The notes below the pieces were generated by a model. That model saw only the letters and a program-made list of their open reading frames with translations. It did no database searches and was not told where the DNA came from. Below are positions 48,621 through 57,338 of a stretch of 64,000 nucleotides of DNA, in pieces (position 1 is the first letter of the stretch; every line of letters starts with the position of its first letter). The stretch is from CAUSKK01 sp963532425 (lineage in GTDB: Bacteria; Pseudomonadota; Gammaproteobacteria; Cardiobacteriales; Cardiobacteriaceae). The translations under genes and the position numbers were made by a program. The stretch lies in contig CAUSKK010000006.1 in the NCBI GenBank assembly GCA_963532425.1, positions 1 to 64,000 of the forward strand, written 5' to 3'.

Positions 48621-51524
48621 CGTTGGGCCAACGGCCTAATCGCCCGACGGGGAAGCGCTTCAGGCTCAGCGGCCAGATAGAGGGAGCGCTTCGTTCTCGA
48701 AAAACGGAGGAAGAGGAAGCGCTTCGGGCTGGGAGTTCGTTAGGAAGAAAGCGTTTCCGTTGTAAACAGCCATTTCCACCGAAGCGCTTCTTTTCCCCCA
48801 GGCTGGCAAGAGCGAAGCGCTTGAGTTTAGGACGCCGGGCCGGGGCAAAGGCTAAACCGAAGCGCTTCGGGTCGGGGAGATTCTTTCCGGCGCCGGGCGG
48901 CCGGCGGGGCCAGGGTGGGGCGTCAGCCAGATGGGCCGGGGCCATGGTTCGGATGGAAAGAGGGAGCGCTTCGGTCGGCTGATTCGACGGGGAAGCGCTT
49001 CACCGGGGCAGTCGGCTGGAAAGGTAGCGCTTCCGCCGCCCCGCCAATCCGGCCAGTCCCAGCTTTTGGCCGAAGCACTGCCCCAATCCCTAAAAGCACA
49101 CTTTGCCCCCGGCCGAAGCGGGTTCAGCCACAAACCGAAGCGCTTCGGTCGAAAGGGCCAGAAAATCTTGTTGGATTCGGAATGGGGGAGCGCTTCCCTT
49201 TTGCTGGGCCGGCAGTCTGATTTGACGGCCCCCGGGGTTATTTCCAACGAAGCGCTTCGGTTCTAGAACCGGTCTCGGCCCCGGCCCGAGGAATATTTAC
49301 CCGACCATGTCAGCCCGTTGAAACCCTCGACCGGGCATCTGGCGTTCTGGCTGGAAGCGCTTCCCCGGGCCGGTTCTGCTGAATAGCCAAGCGCTTCTTC
49401 CCAACGAAGCGCTTCGTTCTGGAAGCCAGCAGTCGGAACAGTTAGATAAAAGAAGCGCTTCGGCGTTTTTAAGGCTCAAACCGGAAACCTCAAAAGGGGG
49501 AGCGCTTCCTTCTGGAAGCTGGCGAATGAAGGGAAACAGAATAGCCCGGAGGGGAAGCGCTTCCCCCGTTGAAACCTGCTAAACGGGCAGGACTAACGAA
49601 GCGCTTCTCCGGGGCAGTCGGCTGGGAAGGCAGCGCTTCCTCCGGCTGAATATTTCCCCGGCTCTGGGAAGCGCTTCGGCCTTGGCCGTGTGGATTTACC
49701 CCGGCCCGGCGACCGGCATTTCTTAGCTCACTAGGCAACCGCTGCCGCAGGAAGCGCAGCAATCGCTTCCCGCTACCCAACGAAGCGCTTCGTTGTCAGC
49801 GCTTTAGCCAAGAAATTTCGTTCAAGTTCATTCCAAGGAGTGAAGCGCTGCAAATGGGCGCCTCGTGTATTCCAAGGCCAAAGCGCTTCCGACGGGGAGC
49901 GGGCCCGGGCGGCAACTTTTCATCGCCCGCCAGGAAGAACGCAGCACTTCACCCCAGCCGGCCAAAGCGCCACGGGGTTTAACTCCGGCTAGATTGGGCC
50001 AAGATTGGGCCAGTGAAGCGCTTCGGCCCCGGCCTATGGATTTACCCCGGCCCGGCGCTCGGCGATTTTTTGGCCACCGGCGGGAGTGCTTCGTCGGAAA
50101 GCTGCTGTTCACCGAAGCGCTTCATTAGTTCCGCCCGCTTAGCAGGTTTCAACAGGGGAAGCGCTTCCCCTCCGAGCGGCGGCCTACCCCCTCCGGCTCG
50201 GCGCCTCAACCGGGAATGGTGCCCTCAGTCCGAAGCGCTTCGCTCCCGGGGGCAAGGGCTGAAAGAAGTCTGTCGCAAAAGCCCGCCGTTGTTTAGGGAA
50301 GCGCTTCGGTTCCAGAGCCCATCTCGGCCCCATCGACCCATCAAAACCCCGGCCGGAAATCTGGCGTGGTTATAACGCCACCTGGTGGCTTGCGGTGCTA
50401 AAGCGCTTCCCCGGGACGGTCTCACTGGATAGCCAAGCGCTTCGGTTTCCCCCAAGTCAGCCGGCCGGCGAAGGGGGACGCTCGTCAGAACGAAGCGCTT
50501 CGTTCTGAAAGGCCTTTTGACTACGAAGCACGCGCCAGCCGGGGGAAGCGCTGTTGCTCTGGGATTAGCGATGGCCAGACTAAGGAACGAAGCGCTTCGT
50601 GAAAACCAATGTTCCAGAGCGAAGCGCTCCCCCCCCGGCTGGGGTCAGCGACGGTACCCTATGACTCTCACCGCTGAACTGAAGCGCTTCCCTCGGCTCG
50701 TCTCGCTCAATAGTCAAGCGCTTCTTCCCCGCGAAGCGCTTCGGACTGGCCGCCGGCAGGTGAAGGGGGACGCTCGTCAGAACGAAGCGCTTCGGTTTTG
50801 GAACGGCCAATGGCTGAGCTGAGGAACGAATTTAGTGTTTAGAGAGAGGGAGCGCTTCAAATTTATGGGCCGGTTAGAAGTATCTCCCCAGAACGAAGCG
50901 CTTCGGCTTGATGGGTAAGACCGAAGTGCTTCGTTCCAGCGCCGGGCTTCACTCGCTCCAATTGGCGGTAGCGCCGGCACCGGGCGTTGTTCCCGCTGGC
51001 CAGGTTTTAAACTCTCCCGCCGCCGGCGTTTTGATTGGCTTAGCCACGAGCCCGAAGCGCTTCGGTTTAAGCCATCGGGCCGGGGGCGCGGGAAAAACCT
51101 TGGGGCGGAAGAAGCGCTTCGGTCGCTGGCCCCCGGAGCGAAGCGCTCGCCCTATTTAGAGTTGGCCTGGCCATCCGGCCCGGCGGGGGAAGCGCTTCAG
51201 CGCGGCACGACGCCTAGCGGCGCTGCAACTGCTTCGGTCTTTCTAGTCGTTCAAGCAGAGGAAGCGCTTCGTTCTCTGAACTCAGAGTCTGGGCTCAGTA
51301 AAATTCTGGCGTTGGAAATCGAAGCGCTTCAGTCCCGAGAAAGCGTCCCTGGCCGAAGCGTTTCGGTCTTTATATAAGGAAGCGCTTCCCTCTCGGCGGC
51401 CGGATTTAATCGTTCCAACGAAGCGCTTCAGGGAAAGCCGGGGTCGGGGGATTGGAACCGACGGCTGGGAACGCCACACGCCGGAGCTGGCCCCCGCCGC
51501 CGCCCAAAAAAAACCGCCTCTGGG
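48621..51524. repeat. Largest GAAGCGCTTC palindrome array
   Basis: About 2.9 kb with no credible gene. By eye, 45-50 AGCGCTT cores in 48650-51700, roughly one per 65 bases. Internal duplications include 48990-49035 with 49596-49641 and 50471-50503 with 50762-50794. The GTTGAAACCTGCTAA spacer at 49568-49582 reappears inverted near 50140. Two stretches match the 26.8-27.4 kb array in inverted orientation. Apparent reading frames are palindrome translations. Confidence 0.9.
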
Positions 51525-51670
51525 GAAGCGGTTCGACTCGGCCGTTGGCCTCGCTGAGCACTTCCTCCGGAAGCGGTTCGACTCGGCCGTTGGCCTCGCT
51601 GAGCACTTCCTCCGGAAGCGGTTCGACTCGGCCGTTGGCCTCACTGAGCGCTTCCGGAGGAAGCGCTTCG
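51525..51670. repeat. 45-base tandem repeat, three copies, ending in a palindrome
   Basis: Units start at 51525, 51570 and 51615 with GAAGCGGTTCGACTCGGCCG; the first two are identical. Each ends in a diverged palindrome half (GAGCACTTCCTCCG); the third ends GAGCGCTTCCGGAGG and joins a full GAAGCGCTTC at about 51660. The repeat lies 50 bases from the peptide-binding protein gene. Confidence 0.9.
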
Positions 51671-51722
51671 TTGGGGCTAGGCCCGGGCTCTGGCCGGAGC
51701 GAGAAAACCCAGTTCGGGAACC

Positions 51723-53249
51723 TTACTCCTTAATTACCAAATCGCCGAAATAGGGGTAATCGTGGTGGTGGGTGATGCTGGCGAAATTGCTCCAGCTCTT
51801 CGGATAGCCGTAGCTCAGGTTCTGCCAGTGCAGGGGGATAATCAACGCCTCATCGGTTTCGGTCTGGGCGATGCGCTGCAGCAGCTCACGCCGTTTGGCC
51901 GGGTCATCCTCGGTGGCCACGGCCCGTAGGGCCTCGTCGATGGTTCTGTTGCTGAAGCCACCGCAGTTCATTACGCCCCGGCCGGCGGCGCGGTCGCGGG
52001 TGGCGGTCAGATACTCGGAAAGGTTGGCACTGTCGCCGGTGTCCGAAACCCAGCCGATGAAGGCCATGCCGGCATCGCAGCGCTCAAAGCGCGGCCAGAA
52101 ATCGCTGGCCGGCATCACCTCGGTTTCGACGCGAATGTTGATGTTCTTCAGCTGGGTGGCGATGCCCTGGGCGATGAGGTCGTCGTAGACATAGTAGCCC
52201 CGGGGGGCGATGAGCTTGGTCTCGAAGCCCTCGGCCAGCTTGGCCTCGGCCATCAGCGCCTTGGCCCGGGCCAAATCGTAGGCGGGCTCGTGGCTGTCCA
52301 GATGGCCGAGATAGCCCGCCGGCGACAGCTGGTCGGCCGGGGTGCCGAGCTTGGCCAGCACTCGGCGGCCGATGTCCCTGCGGTTGATGGTCAGATTGAT
52401 GGCCTGGCGCACGCGCTTGTCCTGGAACTGGGGCGTAACCTGCTGGTTCAGCTGCAGCATGATGATTTTTTCCGACGGCGCAATCAGCACCCTCCGATTG
52501 TCGCTTTTCTGGACGCGGTCGATGTTTTTCGGACTGACCGGCGTAATGTAGTCCACCTTGCCACTGAGGAAATTGTTCAGGCGCAACTCATCGTCCTTCT
52601 CGATGTTGATGGTCAGGGTGTCCACGTTGCCGCTGCTGGTCCAGTAACTGGGGTTTTTCTTCAGCACCGTGCGCCGCTCCCGCTGGCGGCTCTCCAGGCT
52701 GAAGGGGCCGGTGCCGGAAACGTTGGTGTCGGCGAAATTGTCGCCGCTGGGGTCGATTTTGCCCCGGTCGGCGCTGCTCTCGTAGAACTTGCTATCCATG
52801 ATGAACAGGTTCGGCAGCACCATCAGCGCCAGCGGGTCCTTGTCCTTGAGGCGCAGCTCCACCGTGTGGTCGTCGATTTTGACGAATTTATCGAAGTGGC
52901 TGAACAGCGGCGCGTATTCCGGACTGGTTTTGCTGCGGTTGAACGACCAGACCACATCGTCGGCGGTGAAGGGATTGCCGCTGTGGAATTTCACGTTTTT
53001 ATGCAGCTCGAAGCGGTAGGTAGTGTCATTGAGCTTGGTCCATTTCTCCGCCAGCCGGGGCACCAGCTGGCCCTCGTGGTCGCGACGCAGCAGCGGGTCG
53101 AAGAGCAGATGGGCCATCTGCAGGTTACGGTCGCTGAGCCGTTCCATCGGGTCCAGCGAGGTGAAATCGGCGGCATAGGCAATGTTCACATCGGCCGCCG
53201 CCAGCGGCAGGCTGGTGAGCAGGCCCAGGGCCAGCAGGGTTTTCTTCAT
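51723..53249 (-). CDS. ABC transporter peptide-binding protein (SBP family 5), second copy
   Basis: 508 residues with a signal peptide (MKKTLLALGLLTSLPLAAAD). SLDPMERLSDRNLQMAHLLF, NVKFHSGNPFTADDVVWSF and KRVRQAINLTINRRDIG are the standard DppA/OppA-type segments. It is clearly a paralogue of the gene 17 bases upstream; both share YLGH, RFERCDAG/RFERCEAG and the IPLHWQNLSYGY end. No permease or ATPase gene adjoins, so it must use transporter parts encoded elsewhere. Dipeptide or oligopeptide import is likely. Confidence 0.88.
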   Translation of the reverse strand: MKKTLLALGLLTSLPLAAADVNIAYAADFTSLDPMERLSDRNLQMAHLLFDPLLRRDHEGQLVPRLAEKWTKLNDTTYRFELHKNVKFHSGNPFTADDVVWSFNRSKTSPEYAPLFSHFDKFVKIDDHTVELRLKDKDPLALMVLPNLFIMDSKFYESSADRGKIDPSGDNFADTNVSGTGPFSLESRQRERRTVLKKNPSYWTSSGNVDTLTINIEKDDELRLNNFLSGKVDYITPVSPKNIDRVQKSDNRRVLIAPSEKIIMLQLNQQVTPQFQDKRVRQAINLTINRRDIGRRVLAKLGTPADQLSPAGYLGHLDSHEPAYDLARAKALMAEAKLAEGFETKLIAPRGYYVYDDLIAQGIATQLKNINIRVETEVMPASDFWPRFERCDAGMAFIGWVSDTGDSANLSEYLTATRDRAAGRGVMNCGGFSNRTIDEALRAVATEDDPAKRRELLQRIAQTETDEALIIPLHWQNLSYGYPKSWSNFASITHHHDYPYFGDLVIKE

Positions 53250-53266
53250 AGATAAGCTCCTTGGGT

Positions 53267-54790
53267 TTAGGGTTTGACCTTGAGGTCGCCCAGGTAGGGA
53301 TAGCCCTTGACGTTGGTAATGGCCGGCAGGTTCTCCAGTTTTTTATCGTAGCCGAAGCTGAGGTTCTGCCAGTGCAGCGGCACAATGAGCGCCTCCTCGT
53401 GTTCAATTTCGCTGATTTTCTGCAGCAGGGCCCGGCGTTTATCCCCATTCATTTCGGTGCTGGCCTCGCGCAGCAGCCGGTCGATGTCGCCGTTGCTGAA
53501 ACCGCCGCAGTTATTGACGCCCAGGCCGGTGTCCTGGTTCTTGGTGGCGGTCAGGGTTTCGGAGAGGTTGGCGCTGTCGTCGGTGTCGGCAATCCAGCCG
53601 TCCATGGCCAGGCCGGCCTCGCAGCGCTCGAAGCGCTCCCAGTATTCCGGTGGCTTGATGGCCTCCAGCTCGGCGGTGATTTTGATATTGGCCAGCTGGC
53701 GGACGATGGCATTGGCCAGCAGGTCATCGGCGATGAAATAGCCGGTGGGGGCGATGAAGCTGACGCGGAAACCGTTTTCCAGGCCGGCCTCCTTCATTAG
53801 GGCCTGGGCGGCGGCCAAATCAAATTCCGGGGCGTAGTCCGGATGGTGGCCGAGATAGCTCGGCGGCGACAGCTGGCCGGCCGGCGTGGCCAGGTTCTGC
53901 AGCACGCGCTTGTCGATGTCCTTGCGGTTAAGGCTGAGATTGACGGCCTGGCGCACCCGCTTGTCCTTGAACTGGGGCGCGGCCTGCTGGTTCAGCTGCA
54001 GCACAATGACCTTCTCCGACGGCACCAGCAGCAGCTCGTGGTCGGCGTCCTGTTTCAGGGCGTTGATGTGGCGCGGGCCGATGGGCATGGTCAAATCCAC
54101 CTGTTTCTGCATCAGCTGGTCGAAGCGCTCCTGCTCGCTGGGGTTGATGTTCAGGGTCAGCCGTTCCACGTTGCCGCCCGGGGCCCAGTGGTCGGCGAAG
54201 CGCTTCAGCACGGTTTTTTCGCCGGGTTTGCGGCTTTCCAGCTGGAAGGGGCCGGTGCCGGAGACATGCTCGGCCGCATAGCCACTGCCGTTGCTGCTCA
54301 GCTGGCTGCGCTCGCCCTCGCGGAAGTGCTGGCTGTCCATGATGAAGAAATAGGCCAGCGGCGGCAGGGCCAGCGGGTATTTGTCCTTCAGCTTCAAATC
54401 GACGGTGTGGTCGTCCACCTTGACGAAGCCATCGAAGTAGCTGTAGAGGGCGCTGAAATTCGGCGAATCCTTCAGCCGCTTGAACGACCAGACCACATCG
54501 TCGGCGGTGAAGGGATTGCCACTGTGGAATTTGACGCCGTGGCGCAGCTGGAAGCGAATGGTCTGGTCATCAATCACCGTCCATTTTTCCGCCAGCCGGG
54601 GCTCCAGCTCCCTTTTGCTGTTGTAGCGCAGCAGCGGGTCATAGAGCAGATGGGCGAAGAGGGCGTTGGTTTCCAGCAGCTTTTCCATGGGGTCCAGGGA
54701 GCTGGCGTCGTTTTCCAGGGCCACCTTCAGGTCGGCGGCGGTCGCACTCAGGCCGAGCAGCAGGCCGAGGGCAAGCAGTTTTTTTCGCAT
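53267..54790 (-). CDS. ABC transporter peptide-binding protein (SBP family 5), first copy
   Basis: 507 residues with signal peptide (MRKKLLALGLLLGLSATAAD). Same family features as its downstream paralogue: SSLDPMEKLLETN, GVKFHSGNPFTADDVVWSFK, RVRQAVNLSLNRKDID. NNCGGFSNGDIDRLLREAS holds the pair of cysteines (with CEAG) that the paralogue also has. It is the first gene of the pair and lies after a two-palindrome spacer following argG. Difference between the copies is spread along the chain, so they are old duplicates and may bind different peptides. Confidence 0.88.
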   Translation of the reverse strand: MRKKLLALGLLLGLSATAADLKVALENDASSLDPMEKLLETNALFAHLLYDPLLRYNSKRELEPRLAEKWTVIDDQTIRFQLRHGVKFHSGNPFTADDVVWSFKRLKDSPNFSALYSYFDGFVKVDDHTVDLKLKDKYPLALPPLAYFFIMDSQHFREGERSQLSSNGSGYAAEHVSGTGPFQLESRKPGEKTVLKRFADHWAPGGNVERLTLNINPSEQERFDQLMQKQVDLTMPIGPRHINALKQDADHELLLVPSEKVIVLQLNQQAAPQFKDKRVRQAVNLSLNRKDIDKRVLQNLATPAGQLSPPSYLGHHPDYAPEFDLAAAQALMKEAGLENGFRVSFIAPTGYFIADDLLANAIVRQLANIKITAELEAIKPPEYWERFERCEAGLAMDGWIADTDDSANLSETLTATKNQDTGLGVNNCGGFSNGDIDRLLREASTEMNGDKRRALLQKISEIEHEEALIVPLHWQNLSFGYDKKLENLPAITNVKGYPYLGDLKVKP

Positions 54791-54812
54791 TGAAAGTCCT
54801 TTTTGAGTCTAA

Positions 54813-54842
54813 AAAGAAGCGCTTCTTCCGAAGCGCTTCGTG
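54813..54842. repeat. Two adjacent palindromes between argG and the binding proteins
   Basis: GAAGCGCTTC (about 54817-54826) and CGAAGCGCTTCG (about 54829-54840) are separated by only two or three bases and lie immediately after the argG stop (54845). Confidence 0.85.
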
Positions 54843-54844
54843 GT

Positions 54845-56146
54845 CTAGGGATTGCCCGAATCGTCCAGCAAGCCCTGTGCCTGTAGCCACTGGTATTTCT
54901 GCCGGCTGTCGGCGATGTCCAGATTGCGCAGGGTCAGCTGGCCAATGCGGTCGCCGGGGCTGAAGGGGGCGTCCTCGACCCGCTCCATGGACAGGCGCTC
55001 GGCGGCATAGGTCAGGTGCGGCGACTGGGTATTGAGAATGCTGTAGTCGTTGCCGCGCCGCAGTTCCAGGGTTACGGTGCCGGTGATGAGCTTGGCGATG
55101 TACTTGGCGGCGGCGCGCAGCATCAGCGCCTGGCTGTCGAACCAGCGGCCCTGGTAGAGCAGCCGGCCGAGCTTCAGGCCGTTGATGCGGTACTGCTCGA
55201 TGCTGTCCTCGTTGTGAATGCCGGTAACCAGCCGCTCGTAGGCGATGTGCAGCAGGGCCAGGCCCGGGGCCTCATAGATGCCACGCGATTTGGCCTCGAT
55301 GATGCGGTTTTCGATTTGGTCGGACATGCCGAGGCCGTGGCGGCCGCCGATGCGGTTGGCCTCCAGCAGCAGCGCCACCGGGTCGGCGAAGCGCTTCCCG
55401 TTCAGGGCCACCGGCTCGCCGGCCTCGAAGCTGACGCTGACCGTTTCCGTTTGAATGGCCACGTCCTCGCGCCAGAAGGCCACGCCCATCAGCGGCGCCA
55501 CGATGTGAACGCTGCTGTCCAGAGCCTCCAAATCCTTGGCCTCGTGGGTGGCGCCGAGCAGGTTGCTGTCGGTGGAATAGGCCTTTTCGGCGCTCATCTT
55601 GTAGGCGAAGCCGTGCTGGTTCAGGAAGGCCGACATCTCCGCCCGGCCGCCGAGCTCGTCGATGAACTGCTGGTCAAGCCAGGGTTTGTAGATTTGCAGC
55701 CGGTCATTGGTCATCAGGCCGTAGCGGTAGAAGCGCTCGATGTCGTTGCCCTTGTAGGTGGAGCCGTCGCCCCAGATGTTCACGCCGTCGGCCTGCATGG
55801 CCTTGACCAGCTCGACGCCGGTAACGGCCCGGCCCAGGGGCGTGGTGTTGTAGTAGGTCTGGCCGGCGGTGCTGACGTGGAAGGCGTTGGCCTGCAGGGC
55901 GTTGATGCCCTCGCGCACCAGGGCGGCCCGGCAGTCGATGAGCCGGGCGATTTCGGCCCCATAGGCCCGGGCGGCCCGGGGAATGGCCTCATAGTCGCTC
56001 TCGTCGGGCTGGCCGAGGTTGGCGGTGTAGGCGCAGGGAATGGCGCCCTTTTCCTTCATCCACAGCAGTGCCGCCGAAGTGTCCAGGCCGCCGGAAAAGG
56101 CGATGCCCACCTTCTGACCCCGGGGGAGGGTTTGTAAAATTTTCAT
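54845..56146 (-). CDS. argG: Argininosuccinate synthase (long type)
   Basis: 433 residues. VGIAFSGGLDTSAALLW is the ATP-pyrophosphatase P-loop, and STAGQTYYNTTPLGRAVTG and GDGSTYKGNDIERFYRYG are ArgG aspartate/citrulline segments of the long (E. coli-like) form. It condenses citrulline and aspartate in arginine synthesis, which also feeds SpeA. ATG 56146 (MKILQTLPRG) has a GAGGT site; an upstream in-frame start would overlap the preceding stop. It follows the SotB-like gene by nine bases. Confidence 0.94.
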   Translation of the reverse strand: MKILQTLPRGQKVGIAFSGGLDTSAALLWMKEKGAIPCAYTANLGQPDESDYEAIPRAARAYGAEIARLIDCRAALVREGINALQANAFHVSTAGQTYYNTTPLGRAVTGVELVKAMQADGVNIWGDGSTYKGNDIERFYRYGLMTNDRLQIYKPWLDQQFIDELGGRAEMSAFLNQHGFAYKMSAEKAYSTDSNLLGATHEAKDLEALDSSVHIVAPLMGVAFWREDVAIQTETVSVSFEAGEPVALNGKRFADPVALLLEANRIGGRHGLGMSDQIENRIIEAKSRGIYEAPGLALLHIAYERLVTGIHNEDSIEQYRINGLKLGRLLYQGRWFDSQALMLRAAAKYIAKLITGTVTLELRRGNDYSILNTQSPHLTYAAERLSMERVEDAPFSPGDRIGQLTLRNLDIADSRQKYQWLQAQGLLDDSGNP

Positions 56147-56154
56147 GAGATACC

Positions 56155-57324
56155 TCAATTCTTAATAAAGAAACAGAGCAGCAGGGCCAGCAGGCCGAGC
56201 AGGGCCCCGCCGATGCCCAGGGCCGCCAGCCCAAAGCCTTTAATCAGATGGGCGCCGAGCAGGGCGCCGCCGCCGATGCCGATGTTGTAGAGGCCGGAAA
56301 GCAGGGCCATGGCCACGTCGGTGGCGTCGCTGGCCACCTGCAGGGTTTTGGCCTGCAGGGCCAGATTCAGACAGACGACGGTCAGACCCCAGCCCAGAGC
56401 CAGCAGGCCGAAGACCAGACCGTGCACCGCCAGCGGCCGCAGCAGCAGCAGCGCCCCAATCAGGGCCGCCGTAACTCCGAAGAAGAAGCGTCGCGAGTTG
56501 CGCGGATAGACCCGGGCGAAGAGACTCGGCGCGCCGAGGCCGGCCAGACCGAAGGCCAGCAGCAGCAGGCTGACCTGCTCGCCGTTAAGGCCAACCACAT
56601 CGGCCCCGTAGCTTTCGATATAGCTGTAGGCGGTGAAATGGGCGCCGATGGCCAGCACCACAAAAGCGAAGAGCGCCAGCAGGGTCGGCCGGCGCAGCAG
56701 CCGGGGCACGCTGGCCAGGTCGCCGGTGTTCTGGGCCGGCAGCGGCGGCAGCAGAGCGCGCAGGGCCAGCAGAATGAGGGCCGCCGACCCGGCGATGAAG
56801 CCGAAACTGCTGCGCCAGCCCCAGTGGTTGCCGATGATTTTGCCCAGGGGAATGCCGAGCACCGAGGCCAGGCTCACCCCCAGGGCCAGCAGGCCCAGGG
56901 CCCGATTGCCCTGGCCCGGCGGCGCCACCCGCACCACCAGGGCGGCGGTGATGGCCCAGAAGATGGCGTGGGCCAGGGCCACGCCGAGCCGGCTCACCAC
57001 AAAGAGGCCGTAGGAGTTGGCCCCGGCGCCCAGGCCGTTGCTGACGATGAAGAGCAGAAAGATGGCGACCAGCAGCCGCCGCCGTTCCCAGGTGCGGGTG
57101 GCCAGCATCAGCGGCAGCGACACCAGCGCGACGACCCAGGCGTAAAGGGTCATCAGCAGGCCGACGCTTTCCACCGGCCGGCCGAAGCCGGCGCCGATGT
57201 CGCTGAGCAGGGCAACGGGGATAAATTCGGCCGTATTAAAAATAAAGGCGGCCAGCGCCAGCATCATCACACTGGCCCAGCCGGAAAGCTGGGGCTTGTT
57301 GGCGTTGGCGTTATCGAGCGTCAT
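56155..57324 (-). CDS. SotB-like MFS exporter (sugar or drug)
   Basis: 389 residues, 12 helices. AFIFNTAEFIPVALLSDIGA is the start typical of SotB/YdeA-type arabinose and sugar efflux carriers (DHA1 group), and LVSLPLMLATRTWERRRLL is motif A. SRLGVALAHAIFWAITAAL is the family helix 4. It stands between gyrB and argG in the same direction with short gaps (14 and 8 bases), so all three may share a transcript. Confidence 0.85.
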   Translation of the reverse strand: MTLDNANANKPQLSGWASVMMLALAAFIFNTAEFIPVALLSDIGAGFGRPVESVGLLMTLYAWVVALVSLPLMLATRTWERRRLLVAIFLLFIVSNGLGAGANSYGLFVVSRLGVALAHAIFWAITAALVVRVAPPGQGNRALGLLALGVSLASVLGIPLGKIIGNHWGWRSSFGFIAGSAALILLALRALLPPLPAQNTGDLASVPRLLRRPTLLALFAFVVLAIGAHFTAYSYIESYGADVVGLNGEQVSLLLLAFGLAGLGAPSLFARVYPRNSRRFFFGVTAALIGALLLLRPLAVHGLVFGLLALGWGLTVVCLNLALQAKTLQVASDATDVAMALLSGLYNIGIGGGALLGAHLIKGFGLAALGIGGALLGLLALLLCFFIKN

Positions 57325-57338
57325 AGAAAGGTTTTTTC

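Noticed and set aside
51525..51640. tRNA-like element (GGTTCGACTC resembles a T-loop, three times)
   Set aside because: No acceptor or anticodon stem surrounds it; the string is part of the 45-base tandem repeat.
48544..51644. Many open frames of 60-130 codons in the arrays
   Set aside because: They consist of repeated KRF, EAL and SAS strings from palindrome translation, occur on both strands, and lack ribosome sites or homology.
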